Assembly: GCA_036873755.1 (NCBI GenBank)
Contig: JAVTVY010020444.1
Location: 1-64,000 of the forward strand
DNA length: 64,000 nucleotides
Source of the DNA: Hanleya hanleyi
Taxonomy: Eukaryota; Mollusca; Polyplacophora; Lepidopleurida; Hanleyidae
Direction: 5' to 3'
Within the stretch, counting starts at the first letter, position 1, and each line of letters starts with the position of its first letter. Position numbers and translations under genes: made by a program. Below the pieces are notes generated by a model. It was given only the letters and a program-made list of their open reading frames with translations, ran no database searches and was not told where the DNA came from. Below are positions 22,467 to 33,340 of the stretch, piece by piece.

Positions 22467-22586
22467 AGGATGCAGACTGTTTCTTTGAAGTTCCATTTGA
22501 AATCAAATGTAGGAACCACTCTATCAGCAGTCTAGGATATTTCTTCTATAATGCAAGGGCTTTCTCGAAACAATGTATATACTCAC

Positions 22587-22725
22587 TGTTAGGAAATCTT
22601 CGCCCCCAGAGTTTCTGTGCTACTAGAGTACCATTTTCTGGATTATCACCATCTGCAAGGGTTTCATTCAGAGCGCGAGCATACATGTATGTGGCTTCAT
22701 ACAGATTAGCAGCAGGGTAGGGCAC
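22587..22725 (-). CDS. Exon of a receptor guanylate cyclase-like gene (ligand-binding domain, distal part)
   Basis: The minus-strand translation begins VPYPAANLYEATYMYARALN and continues with ETLADGDNPENGTLV and KLWGRRFPN. This is the end of the ANF-receptor (type I periplasmic-binding-protein-like) extracellular domain, where family members read approximately 'aaylYDAvylYAqALNETL...NGT.v...lwgr.F'. The exon is bounded by a good acceptor (cattttcacag, ending at 22726) and a consensus donor (GTGAGT, 22581-22586). It starts in phase 0, matching the end of the exon at 47291-47446, and is 139 bp long. In this family the domain senses a peptide or other ligand outside the cell and controls an intracellular cyclase making cGMP. 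The transmembrane, kinase-homology and cyclase parts would lie further along the minus strand and are not in the window. A related orphan receptor with the same ectodomain cannot be excluded. Confidence 0.75.
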
Positions 22726-22829
22726 CTGTGAAAATGACAATACACAGAGAAAATTATCTCCTTTATCTTCGATCTGAACAGACATCTTTAGAACCAAAAG
22801 GCAAGCTTGGAGAAATGGCATAACCTTTA

Positions 22830-23122
22830 GTTCTACTCAACTGCAAAAAGCTAATAATCTGGTTCATCATACCCCTACTTCAACGCCTCACGAAAAACTC
22901 CAAAATTTTGTAGCAGAGAAAATCCCTGAAAATGTTGAATTTAATATTCCTCAGATAAAAATAGAAGAAGTTCATAAACACTTGACAAACCTGAATACAA
23001 GTAAAAGTACGGGACCTGATCTAATAGGACCCAAATTCCTTCAAATATCTTCTGGGATAATAGCTGAACCCCTCACCCACATAATTAACATGAGCATTAA
23101 ACACGATGAATTCCCAGAAAAA
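22830..23122 (+). pseudogene. CR1-like RT, N-terminal fragment
   Basis: The frame carries EVHKHLTNLNTSKSTGPD and ends with MSIKHDEFPEK at the DIRS-1 insertion. This is the region just before the conserved 'W+.A.V.P.+K.GD' motif of non-LTR RTs, which resumes at 41193. Confidence 0.75.
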
Positions 23123-23408
23123 TTAAACATTTATAAACAATGTTTCTATTTATAACCAAATCAAACCTGCTTTGATTATGCCTAATCTCCATTAGGAAGA
23201 ACAATACAAACTGTTAAAAACGGAAGTTAAAACTAAAAGTTGTCTCCCCTTAGGGGGTTGTCCGCGCCTAGAGGAGCTCTCCCATACATCCCAGCCAGGC
23301 TACTATATAAGCTCTGCTCATACCCATTCATATCCTCTTTCTCATATAATAAACCGAGACCTGTAGTGTGCAAGGCCGCAGCATGAGGGGAAGGAAGGGA
23401 GGGACAAT

Positions 23409-23503
23409 CAAATCAAAGCAGATTTGATTTGGTTATAAATAGAAACATTGTTTATAAATGTTTAATATTTATTTCCCAAATCGTAAACCTGCTTTGATTA
23501 TGC
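23409..23503. repeat. DIRS-1 internal complementary region
   Basis: The sequence around 23460-23480 (ataaatgtttaatatttatttccc) fuses the reverse complement of the left extreme (attaaacatttat) with that of the right extreme (gggaaataaatat). Its flanks extend the match on both sides. In the DIRS model this region templates restoration of the ends through a circular intermediate. Confidence 0.75.
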
Positions 23504-24275
23504 CACAGTACCAACATATGGAGGAAGGAAACCTCGGCCTTGTTGTAGCACCAAAAGCAGGCAGAGTAACCGCTGGGATGACACATTAATACTCAACAAG
23601 AAAAACCCTGGTCGAGCCGCAAAGGGTTAATACATGGAGTAGATATAGAAGAATACTTATCTTCGTGTCTCATCCATGTAGCTGTGATCGTGGCTGTGGT
23701 ACACAATATTACCCAATGTAGAAAACTCAAGGCACGCATGCGTCGTGAGAATTCATTCGGTAAGCACTGTATGAAACAGGGGTGAGGAGATATGCACAGC
23801 AACCCGCAGCATACAGGGGACCATCTTACGCCACCCTCAGTCCACAAACCGACTAACGTCAACTCTAGTACTTGAGTCCTTGGAGCTTGATCTGGTCTTG
23901 TGAGTTGACAGCGGCCGTCCCAGACACTGACTTTTGAAAATTGCAGGCGAGCTAGAAATGGTGTACCTGAACTTGGTAAGGGGAGCCATACAGGAGCTTT
24001 AAATAGCTCTCCTAAAATTATTAAGGCGAGCCAAGTGAAGACTAATCAAATACCATTTCTATTCATACAAGACCCACCACCTTGTGGTTAAGGGATCAGA
24101 TCAGGGAAGTACAGATGAATATATAGAGAAGTTTTATAATAATGTCCTTATATCTTGAGGTTTCAGATGGTTTTACCATTGACAGCTAGGGCTCTGGCTT
24201 ATCAATGTAAGGAAAATTTAAACAAGTAGCATTTTTCTTGAAGAAAAGTTTTATTAACTTCAACTTTACACCGGC

Positions 24276-24491
24276 TCAACACTGAGCAGTACAACTCACT
24301 TCAAATATTACTGTCGCCGCTTGCCCACGAAAACGGGGGTCTGTATAAAGTTTGTCGCTGTGTTTGGCGCACATTGCGCACCAAACTAGGGCCACTTTAC
24401 CGTCATCGGTTGACTGGAATCGAATTAAGCCACCAATATTCCACTTCATTATCGTACTGACGTTAACAGTTATTTTAGATTCCTTCTCCAT
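24276..24491 (-). pseudogene. Short zinc-finger-like ORF, possible transposase N-terminus
   Basis: The 71-codon minus-strand frame has KITVNVSTIMKWNIGGLIRF and then VWCAMCAKHSDKL. The order 'KW...C-x2-C' resembles the N-terminal segment of ZNF862-like or hAT-derived invertebrate proteins, which starts a cysteine-histidine module. The frame stops soon after. The surrounding 24230-24905 has a different character (CpG-rich near 24830-24870, gcgcgcgcgtcatcgcgcgc), so it may be a small separate insertion. Confidence 0.3.
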
Positions 24492-25189
24492 GATTAATAG
24501 AACGTTGTCGCGACCTGAGAAAGTTCAAAATTTGCTGTAGTTTGGGAGGGAAAAAACGCATGGGCAAACCCGTCCTAGAGGGATGCGGGAAGAGACGAGT
24601 ATCTGCATTGGTCACTGCTAGGTTGCCAGTTTCCTGTGAGCCAATCAAATTGACTGATAAATATGGCTCTCGGTTTCAACTTCCTGTCTCTCGATTTCAA
24701 CTTCCTGTTTCAGTTCGCGGTTCTCGGCTGCGGCTATTTGAGGATTTTGACAACAGCGGACATAATGAAAAAACTGCGTAGGTATTTAACGAGGTGCGCG
24801 GAATTTAGCGTACCTTATTTTGAATTTAGGCGCGTCATGGTGCGCGCGCGTCATCGCGCGCCTCAAAAGGCAGTGTCTGCCGTCCTGAGTCTACTCTCCA
24901 TGTGACGCCAACTTTATGCCAGTTCTTCATTGAACTTGTGAGTTGACCGCAGGTGACTCAGCTGAGATGAACTAGAAGGAGGCCATAGCTTCAACCTGAA
25001 ATGACACAAGCAAATCTGCAGTGATGGCAAAGATTAAAAGTCACAATTGTGTCCGGCCTTAATTGATAACTTGAGAGATGGTGGCTGGCTAACTGACCTA
25101 TTACTACTGAGTAGATAACATTTATATCCAATTATTTTTAAGATAACAGCCTCTCAGTAAGGCACAATTGCTAGTGCTGGAAAAGGTCA

Positions 25190-25290
25190 GCCTGTGCGAG
25201 ACACGAACCCGCGTTCTCAGAGTCCGGCACCAAACCGCCAGCAGTAAATGCAAACGGCCCAGACCACTCGGCCATCTCGGCCTCTACCTA
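25190..25290 (-). repeat. tRNA-like sequence (class II, Ser/Leu-like), probable SINE head
   Basis: The minus strand reads GAGATGGCCGAGTGGTCTGG (A-box-like), then a variable region, then GCGGGTTCGTGTCTCGC, which forms a good T arm. The acceptor halves do not pair, so it is not a functional tRNA. It lies in the 3' noncoding repeats of DIRS-1. Confidence 0.45.
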
Positions 25291-26304
25291 AAATGACCAC
25301 AGACATGACAATAAATCTCAACAAAAAGAACCCTGGTCGGTAATGCAGTGGGTAATTATGGAGTAGCAATAGAAGATACTTATCTTTTGCGTGTCTTCAT
25401 CCATGTAGCTGTGATCGTGGTTGTGGTTCAACCATATTACCAATACGAAGGGACTCTGGCATTTGCGTCGATGAGTATTCGATTGACAAGCAATGTATGG
25501 CTGGGAAGAGGCGAAAGCCGAGCTACCCCCACATACACGGTGACCAAGTAACGCCACTCTCAGTCCACAATCCGTCTTAATGTCAACCTTCTGTACTTTA
25601 GTCCTTGAAGCTTGAAGCGGTCTTGTGAGTTGACAGCGGATGCCCTGAGTCTACTCTCCGTGATACGTCAACTTCTTGTACTTTAATCCCTGTTGCTGAC
25701 ACTGGTAAGCTGAAACAGACATTAGTACTCACAAAAGTGTCAGTTCTTTGTACGATGAACTTGTGAGTCGACAGGAGGTGACTCGGCTGAGATGATCTAG
25801 AAGGAGGTCATAGTTTCAACCTGAAATGACACAAGCAAATCTGCAGTAAAGGCAAAGATTAAAACTCGTCATTGTGCCAGGCCTTGATAGATGACTCTAG
25901 AGTTGGCGGCTGGCAAGCTGACCTATCACTTCTCTTAAGTGATCATTTAGTATGTGGACATAAAATCTTTGAATAGCAGGGATGAAGCCGAAAGCTGGTT
26001 GATTGTATAGGCTTACCGCACATCAAAACTTATCCAAAGAGAACCCAGGTCGAAAACGCTGAAGATACTCATGGATTAAATCAAAAACTTGATTGTAAAA
26101 GTGGAACACCATACTCAATAGAATAGTAACCATGTCTAAACCATACTCACCGATGATACGGGTCTTGTAAGACATGTAAGATGGCTGACTGACCTATTGA
26201 GGTGATCATGTAGTATGGTGGACATATATGACTGAAGATGATGCAGCAAGCTGGCTGACTTGCTGCGCTGATGAGAAATGCCCCCCCCCCTCTCTTTTTG
26301 CAAG

Positions 26305-27206
26305 TTAATTGACCACGTGCTGGGCAGCCACCAGCGGCCCAAGCGTGGACATTCTATCTGATTGCACTGACATATCCCTCAGATAGCAATTTGTGAAGGT
26401 AGAATTTGCAGTCCATGGGCAGGACTGGACAATGTCATGAAGGGACAAGTTCTTCCATAAAGGCCATGACGTAGCGATGGCACGAATTTCATAAGAAGCA
26501 GTAGACAACAAAGGGGGCGCGTCAATGGCCATGATATGACCACTTAATGATCTTCTTCAACCAAGAAGCAATGGTATTCTTAGTAATATCACGCACTGCA
26601 GAACGGCCGAAGGGACAAGAATAATAGACAACGAGAGCCCCGATCGGGATCGGTACGAGTGAGATAGTGGCGCATGGCTCGCACCGGGCATAATAGAAGG
26701 TCATCTACAAGGTCATGTTCGAAGTCTGATAGCGCAGGGATGGAATACAAACGTTGAGCACACGGACCTAGGCGAACAGACTCATTTTTGGCGATGAACT
26801 CGGGGACGGGTCGAAAGGAGATACAAGACCAATCCGCCGTCCAGGTAATAGATGATCTCTCAAGAACATGAAGATCAGACACTCTAGACGCCAAAGCAAA
26901 AGCCGCCAGAAAAACGCGGACTTGTAGGAAAAACAACCTCAAAAGAGGCGGACTGTAAAGGTTCAAAGGGCGGACGAACCAGAGCACACAGAACCAAAAC
27001 AATATCCCATTCCGGCAACAGCTAGCGAGAACGGCGAAACTGAAAAGCGAAAGCCGGAATGAGCGCAGAGATAATGTCGTATAGACTAATCCCGATGCCG
27101 GAAACCCTAGCCTCAAGCAGACCGGAATGCTTAATACGAAGCTGCGCATCAGAAAACCCCTCGGCTCTGGGCGAAATAAGAAGAGGTTACATTTTGGTAG
27201 GAACAA
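26305..27206 (-). pseudogene. DIRS-1 tyrosine recombinase, frameshifted
   Basis: Minus-strand frames give FALASRVSDLHVLERSSI, FRPVPEFIAKNESV, CPVRAMRHYL, ITKNTIASWLKK, YEIRAIATSWPLWKN and NSTFTNCYLRD, closely similar to the recombinase of DIRS-2. At least two frame changes separate the pieces. The catalytic Arg (SRVSD) and the C-terminal Tyr (CYLRD) are present. The His of the His-x-x-Arg motif is Tyr here (YEIR), with one residue missing before it. This enzyme would integrate the circular DNA copy; here it is dead. Confidence 0.8.
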
Positions 27207-27613
27207 TGAACTGAATGCATGAAAGTGAAACTACCAAAAACAGTACAGTCCGAACAACAACAACAACATGGAAATTGACGGACTGCTTATAAAGAATCGG
27301 ATCTCCCCGGCGGGGAAAAACGAACCTGTCGCGTCCGGCGGAAGTACATTTCACTATACAACCGAAGGTTTAATGCATAAAATTTGAGAATCCACGAAGC
27401 AAAAATTTGTTCGTCTATCGTACAGATCCCGACAAAATAACTCGGTCACCATAGACTCACATACTGACCGATAACCACACGGGATCGCGAAAGCCCAGGC
27501 TAAGGAAGAATGGCAACGAATTGGCATAAGACTCACGAAACATAATTGACAAAAGATCTGCTGAAACTTGCATTGTCAGACTTTTGTCCAGGACATTACC
27601 TTTTCAAAGGGAG
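27207..27613 (-). pseudogene. Decayed DIRS-1 sequence upstream of the recombinase
   Basis: By position this should be the RNase H C-terminus and following region of DIRS-1, but only scattered weak resemblance is seen on the minus strand. The block ends at the start of element E copy 2 (CCCTTACC at 27614). Confidence 0.35.
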
Positions 27614-27639
27614 CCCTTACCGAAATGCAAACTCTGGCA

Positions 27640-28110
27640 ATGATATGGTAGCAATATGGCAATGATATGGTAAGAACTGGTAATACTCCGGCAATACATA
27701 TGGTCACAAAACCAGATGATCTGGTTTGACTATGGTTCTATTTCTACGATCTGGTAACAATATGGTTTGGAAAGAACTTTGTCATTTTTTTACACACTAC
27801 AACTGGTAATGATCTAGTTTGACAAGGACTTTGTTGTCAGCAGTTACATACACTGGCAATGATCTGGTTTGACAAGGACTTTGTTTGTCAGCACTTATTA
27901 CATACACTGGTAATGATCTGGTTTGACAGAGACTTTGTTGTCCACACTCACATACACTGGCAATGATCTGGTTTGACAAGGACTTTGTTTGTCAGCACTT
28001 CTAACATACACTGGTAATGATCTGGTTTGCACATCAGAGCTCTGGTAATGATCTGGTTTGAAAAGGACTTTGTTTGTCAACACACACAGACACTGGTAAT
28101 GATCTGGTTT
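27640..28110. repeat. Subrepeat array of element E, left arm
   Basis: About fifteen imperfect units of 'ctggtaatgatctggtttga' interspersed with 'aaggactttgtttgtcagcac...tacata' spacers of about 55-60 bp, the clearest periodicity being in 27800-28110. It is the inverted partner of the array at 38940-39266. Confidence 0.8.
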
Positions 28111-28725
28111 GAAAAGAACTTAATGATTCAGACTGAAAGCCTATATAATTATCAAAAAGGATATACTCTGGTATTGATCTAGAAAGAATTGACTTAAACA
28201 TTGGTCATCTCCCTTGAACATAGAGGGCGCTGCTAGTTTGAATTTCAACTGATTTTGGGGGGAAGCTGAGCTAAAGGTCTACATAAAATGTTGTGCAGTT
28301 TGAGATCAAATAATTCACAAAAAAGGTATGTAAATCCTGTACAGATCGTCTCATAGGGATTATGAAACTTCAGCTGGCATTCTACATAAAGCTTTTTTAT
28401 AATTTTAACCCAATAGTTTATTAAAATACTGTAGTTAATTCAAAGCCCAAGCTATAACAACAACAAAATGTCCATGGAAGAGCATATGTACTGCAATAGA
28501 TTTAGTGCCAGTCATCGTATACAAGTTTTAACAAAGTGTACCATGCAAATATTAAACATTTATAAATAATGTTGGTGTTTGTTATCAAATCAAACCTGTT
28601 ATCACTTAAATGCCATATTCCTCCATTTGGAGATCTCCTGCAAACAAAATTATCTCCCCTGATCGCTGCGTCGATCGTCCGCCAGGTGGCGTGCTCTCCG
28701 CGGATGGGTTGGGCAAATCAACGTT

Positions 28726-28828
28726 GATAACAGGTTTGATTTGATAACAAACACCAACATTATTTATAAATGTTTAATGTTTGTGTCTCAAATCTTCACC
28801 TGTTATCACTTAAATGCCAGACTCCCAA
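28726..28828. repeat. DIRS-2 internal complementary region
   Basis: At about 28765-28795 'ataaatgtttaatgtttgtgtctcaaatc' joins the reverse complements of the two extreme ends (left attaaacatttat, right gatttgagacacaaac). Flanking sequence extends the match to each terminal repeat. Confidence 0.85.
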
Positions 28829-29154
28829 CAGAGGAGGTTGAGTAGCCGGCCTTGTGACTTGCTTTTGGATTAAGCGGAGCACGCCCTGTTCTGATTTTGT
28901 AAATCTAATATGCTTAATAATATCCTGATAATTCCCGTGTCGTATAGAAGCGTAGGGAGTTCAAGGTATTACAAGTAATGCGGCGAGAGGTGGACTCTGT
29001 TCCTACCGTTTGCTCGCATACTTGGCTAGATAATCAGATGCCATCGTGATGCCTTGAAGTCCCTTCGTCTCCGGCATGGTATGTCTTCTATACTTACCGA
29101 ATTGTCGGGATCTTGCTTGCTTGAGCGGCGCCCCCCCCTCTTTTCTTGATGGAA

Positions 29155-30624
29155 TTAGTGGACTATACGCTGGGCTACTGCTAACGGGCTCAACGTAGTC
29201 ACCCTGTCTGTTTGTACAGACATGTCCCTAAGATAATAGTCAGTGAAGGTAGAGTTTACAGTCCATGCACAGGATTGAACGATCTCGTCCAGTGACAAGT
29301 TTTTCCAGAGCGGCCAGGACGTAGCAATAGCTCTAATCTCATGAGATGATGCCTTCGACAATACGGGAGGAGCATCGATGGCGAGTTGGTATGTACAGTG
29401 TATTGTCTTCCTTAACCAAGATGCAACTGTATTTTTCGTAATGTCCGCAGATGCTCCCGGATGTAGTGATAGAAATAGGAGACGTCTAGATCCTCTAGTA
29501 GAGTCTGTTCTCTGTAAATAGCATCGTAGGGCTCTAACTGGACATAATACTCTGTCGTTCTCCAGTGGGCCTACGAAGTCTGTAAGTGCTGGGATCTGAT
29601 ATAGTCTTTGAGCACATGGTCCCTGACGTGTTGATTCATTCTTGGCGATGAATTCCGGGATCGGACGGAAGGATATAGTTTTCCAACCAGCGGTCCATGC
29701 CAGGGAGCTGCGTTCTAATGCGTGAAGCTCGGAGACTCTAGTGGCCAGAGCGAATGCTGTTAAGAAGACTGTCTTGTAAGACAGTGCCTTGATCGTAGCC
29801 GACTGTAACGGTTCAAATGGTGGGCGTAGAAACGCACTCAGTACAACTCCAAGGTCCCATTTCGGTAGCAGTTGTCTTGTCCGGCGGGACTGTAAGGCGA
29901 AGGACTGGAGAAGAGCCGCAACGTTGATATCATGTCCAATATCAATTCCTGAAGTTAGTCTTATGACTCGGGATAATGCAGAACGGTCTCCTTCTATGGT
30001 GCTTAACTTGAATTCCTTGTCCCGATGCAGGTGCAATAGGAAATCAGCTATTACTGGAACAGAGGCAGTGTAGGGATCGATGTCTCTGGTCCCACACCAG
30101 GTATGGAAGTAAGCCCACTTGGCCTGGTAAAGTCTAGAGGTGGATGGTCTGTTTGCTGTCGCCATCGCCTCTGTAACTGGCTTTGAAAATCCCTGGTCTG
30201 CAAGGGATTCCCTGATAATCTGCAGGCGTGAAGGTTGAGCCACTGTGGATCGTGGTGTAGGATACCTTGTCGTTGGTCTAGTAGTCGGCGCCCCGGAGGT
30301 AGCTGACGAGGGAAGTCGGTCAGTAGCTGGACTAGTGATGGGAACCATGGGCGATTCGGCCACCATGGTACTACGAGGAGGATAACACTGTTGTGCTCTG
30401 TTATCTTGTTCAAGACTGCCTGAATAAGCGCTATCAGTGGAAATGCGTAGGCAATGAGGTTGTCCCAACTGATTGACATGGCGTCGACTGCCCAGGCTAG
30501 CGGGTCGAGCATCGGGCTGACGAAGATTGGTAGCTGAGTATTGTCCCTTGTTGCGAACAGGTCTACTAGGGGCTGTTCCCAAATCGATGACACTTGACGA
30601 AAGGCCTCTGTGTGGAGATGCCAC
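29155..30624 (-). CDS. DIRS-2 tyrosine recombinase
   Basis: A 489-codon open frame. The recombinase proper begins near residue 150 (ADQGFSKPVTEAMATANRPS, YQAKWAYFHTW) with the SAM-like core-binding part. The catalytic part carries Arg 296 (ATRVSEL), His-x-x-Arg at 428-431 (HEIRAIATS) and the nucleophile Tyr at 463 or 464 (TDYYLRD), so the active-site set looks complete. In DIRS elements this nuclear enzyme inserts a circular cDNA without target duplication, in agreement with the junctions seen here. The first 130 or so residues overlap the previous frame (30051-30689) and may not be translated as written. No stop or frameshift is apparent, unlike in DIRS-1 and DIRS-3. Confidence 0.85.
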   Translation of the reverse strand: MASPHRGLSSSVIDLGTAPSRPVRNKGQYSATNLRQPDARPASLGSRRHVNQLGQPHCLRISTDSAYSGSLEQDNRAQQCYPPRSTMVAESPMVPITSPATDRLPSSATSGAPTTRPTTRYPTPRSTVAQPSRLQIIRESLADQGFSKPVTEAMATANRPSTSRLYQAKWAYFHTWCGTRDIDPYTASVPVIADFLLHLHRDKEFKLSTIEGDRSALSRVIRLTSGIDIGHDINVAALLQSFALQSRRTRQLLPKWDLGVVLSAFLRPPFEPLQSATIKALSYKTVFLTAFALATRVSELHALERSSLAWTAGWKTISFRPIPEFIAKNESTRQGPCAQRLYQIPALTDFVGPLENDRVLCPVRALRCYLQRTDSTRGSRRLLFLSLHPGASADITKNTVASWLRKTIHCTYQLAIDAPPVLSKASSHEIRAIATSWPLWKNLSLDEIVQSCAWTVNSTFTDYYLRDMSVQTDRVTTLSPLAVAQRIVH

Positions 30625-30689
30625 TCCGTTTGTAGGATTTTGTCCGGGCGTGAAAGACTGTCTGCAATGACGTTCAGGTGACCGGGTAC
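30051..30689 (-). CDS. DIRS-2 RNase H tail and conserved downstream domain (3' part of the pol ORF)
   Basis: This frame continues the RNase H after the hAT insertion. It reads HLNVIADSLSRPDK just inside the junction, then LVDLFATRDNTQLPIFVSP, LAWAVDAMSISWDN, AYAFPLIALIQAVL and LLVVPWWPNRPWFPSLVQLL. The last block is the conserved segment downstream of RNase H in DIRS elements, where an adenine-methyltransferase-like domain is often annotated. I cannot confirm methyltransferase motifs. It overlaps the recombinase frame by more than 500 bp. It is separated from the RT half by 3 kb of inserted DNA, so the pol protein is no longer continuous. Confidence 0.75.
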   Translation of the reverse strand, partial: VPGHLNVIADSLSRPDKILQTEWHLHTEAFRQVSSIWEQPLVDLFATRDNTQLPIFVSPMLDPLAWAVDAMSISWDNLIAYAFPLIALIQAVLNKITEHNSVILLVVPWWPNRPWFPSLVQLLTDFPRQLPPGRRLLDQRQGILHHDPQWLNLHACRLSGNPLQTRDFQSQLQRRWRQQTDHPPLDFTRPSGLTSIPGVGPETSIPTLPLFQ

Positions 30690-31521
30690 CATAGTATTAG
30701 CCAGCAATGCGTCTCCCCGTCTTTGAGACGGGAAGTTTGCAAATGTGACATTGAGACGGGTATTGTCTAATTGAGACGGGTGGTACGTTTTTGTAAACAT
30801 AAATCATTATAATTGAGACGGGTTGGATTGAAAGATGTAATCCGTGTTAAAAAGAGGCAATAAAATGTTATCAGGTAAAAAAAGTATCAGGTTAACTCAG
30901 ATTCTTCGTCGTATAAAACAGCGTTGTTGTTGTTGTCCCGCGCATTCAGCGACGTCAGGTGTTTCCCCGTTTGGGAATTCCCTGGCTTGAACTCCAAATC
31001 GAGGCTTACCAGAACGGCACGTAAATCCTGGAGCATCGGCTCCAAAGAAGATACGCGTAGAAGTGAAAAAATTCTCCCCGGGGTGAATTAAAAGATTCCC
31101 TTGGTTGAAGTACAATGAGGCCGACAATACCATGTCATGTCGGATTTGTACTCAGGCGAATGGCTCTGGAATCTGGACAGAAGGAACAAGGAATTTCGTT
31201 CTATCATTTGACAGGGCAGTCGGCACATTTTGACAACAACAACATGTCATGTAACCATATTAAGCGTTCGCAAGTGGTCCTCTAGTGTGCATTCCGTTTT
31301 GTAGTTGTTGAAACAAGATTAATGCCACTCCAAGAAAATTTCATATTTCTCAAAATGAACATATCGCCGCAAGCTGAACGTATTATAATTTCAAAATTAT
31401 CTTGATGCAACAAATATTAATGAAGAATCAGATATGATTTGCTCTGGACCAAAATTTGAAAATGATAAATTTGAAAAATATAAATAAAATGTTGAACAAA
31501 AATATTTTTGACCATCATTAA

Positions 31522-33340
31522 GGGGTATGGGGGTAGGAAAAATTAATTTTGCCAAAAATCCATTCAGATCCATAATAATCATATATATTTGATATGTGGA
31601 CAAAACTGTTTTGAAAAATATCATTGACATTTGGATATATATAACGGTTGCCATGGCAACGGCGGCCATATTGGATTTACAGTCGTTATCTTAGGAAAGC
31701 CGAATATCCAAAACTATACAAGCCAGCCTCACCAAACTTTCAGAATATCAATCTGATGTCTTTCTGTGTGCAAATAAGGATTTTCATAAAAAAATAGCCA
31801 ACAGAACCGAAATTTGAGCAATTTTACTGTTGAACACGAGAACGTGCATACATACCCCGTTGCTATGGCAACCCCACACTGACTTATTTTCAAGTTAATG
31901 GAAAAAAAATTCTTATTTGCACACAGACCTATCACAACTATCAACCTACCAAATTTGATACCATTTGATAGAGTAGTTACTGAAATATTGCTTTCCCAGT
32001 ATTGCTGAATGTGTAAAAATGCAAATTCGAGAAGAACTGAAATAAAGTGCAACAAGTTGAATGACTTGTATCTCGCCATGTGTTCTGTTGTATTTACCTG
32101 TGAATATTGATTTTTCTGATAGTTCCTTCAAGTATTGTCTGATATAGATACCAATAATGTTCATTTTGCACATATTTATAGAAATAAGAAGAAAAAAATG
32201 GGTACTGGACTACATGTATATGATATATACAGGATGCACTGTTGAACAACCGGTCTCTCATTATGTTCAGTTTGTCACAGAGAGAAGATATACAGTTAGA
32301 AATTTCCAGACTTATAGGATGTGCCTTCTTGGCTTTCTTGAAAGTACTTGAAAGACCTCTTGAAAAGTACTTGAAAGACCTCTGAAACTGTCCTCTCTGA
32401 TGTCTAATGAGTCGCTGTCTCCACAATGGGGGCAGTTGAATCCTGCCACTAAATTCAGAATAAATAATACGTCCACCAATCTGAAACCATGAATGTGCTC
32501 TGTGTCAGTATCATTTTTGGTTCCTCAAATAATTTAATTTTTTTTTCACTTGGTGACAGTACAGTAGTATTCTCATTACATGTGTCTACACCTGCATTAG
32601 TATTATTCTCTGTAGAAGTTGGATCGTTTTGTGAGGAGTTTGACAATCCAGTGCCATCCTCAGAAATTTGAGCATTAGCAGGTCGTTTAGCTGCTTTGCG
32701 ACGTTTACCACTGAATTTGTGAAGTGATCCAAACTTTTTTGATGGCATATTGACGTCGGATGGCGAAAAAATCTATGAGGAAAGTCAAATTTGAAAGAGC
32801 TGTCTGCTAGACAAATCCACGTGGATGTAAACAGGAAATTGACCACTGCGCAAGCGCAGCGTCATTGACGATCACCGCGATTGGCCACGCATAATAATGA
32901 GGACCGGATGATCCAATGAAATGCCGTGACGTCGTTTGAGTGACCTTTCGTAGTAACTTTTATAGTAAATATATACCTTATTTGGAGGTTCATTCATAAA
33001 TAAATAGACAGAATACGATGACGTAAACCACATAAAACGACAGATCAGGAAATCCTGAGCAAAGACAGACCAAAATGGCGGACATTTGACAACTGTTACG
33101 GGACGATCGACGGCGATAAAACAAGCAATTTTTGGACGTTTTCTCTTCTGTTTTCAGGCATTTTGACAGTTATAAAATATGATAGGGATTGAAAACACGC
33201 TATTTCACACAAATATAACGAAGAAATGTGAAAACCAAGACCAGTAACTTGTAAAACAGAGTTTATTGAGGCAAATCACGCAAAAATATCAAAATCGAAA
33301 TTTTTTCGATTTTTCATCTCCCGACCTACGAACGACCCCC
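31522..33340 (-). mobile_element. TTAA-flanked DNA element, copy B (uninterrupted, 1.82 kb)
   Basis: TTAA at 31518-31521 and 33341-33344. It is colinear with 10434-15213 without the hAT of that copy, and so shows the empty site for hAT B near 31642-31647. It contains 'ggttgccatggcaacggcggcc' near 31647-31668. Ends GGGGTATGGGGG and GGGGGTCGTTCGTAGG share only the first Gs as inverted repeats. The transposase-like frame is at 32094-32748. Confidence 0.8.
32094..32748 (-). pseudogene. Transposase-like ORF of the TTAA element, copy B
   Basis: The first frame (32748-32455) begins MPSKKFGSLHKFSGKRRKAA, basic then Ser/Asn/Thr-rich. A second frame (about 32461-32380) reads NLVAGFNCPHCGDSDSLDIR with a Cys-x2-His/Cys pair and continues FRGLSSTF. 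A small duplication of 'aagtacttgaaagacctc' at about 32340-32385 breaks it. This is the N-terminal part of a DNA-binding protein, plausibly a transposase similar to 'Mutator-like transposase domain' proteins. No catalytic residues are identified, so the element is non-autonomous. Confidence 0.4.

Larger units (their letters stand above)
23590..26060. repeat. DIRS-1 3' noncoding region with large diverged internal repeats
   Basis: Block 23600-23930 ('aaccctggtcg...ggagtagatatagaagaatacttatctt...') recurs at 25325-25650. Block 24905-25090 ('gaacttgtgagttgaccgcaggtgactcagctgagatga') recurs at 25750-25940. A third 'aacccaggtcg' start is at 26043. It looks like a region duplicated within the element or several related insertions. 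No coding region is supported apart from the zinc-finger-like remnant at 24276-24491. Confidence 0.6.

Noticed and set aside
25190..25290. Functional tRNA-Ser or tRNA-Leu gene
   Set aside because: The T arm pairs but the acceptor stem does not, and it lies within a decayed retrotransposon 3' region.
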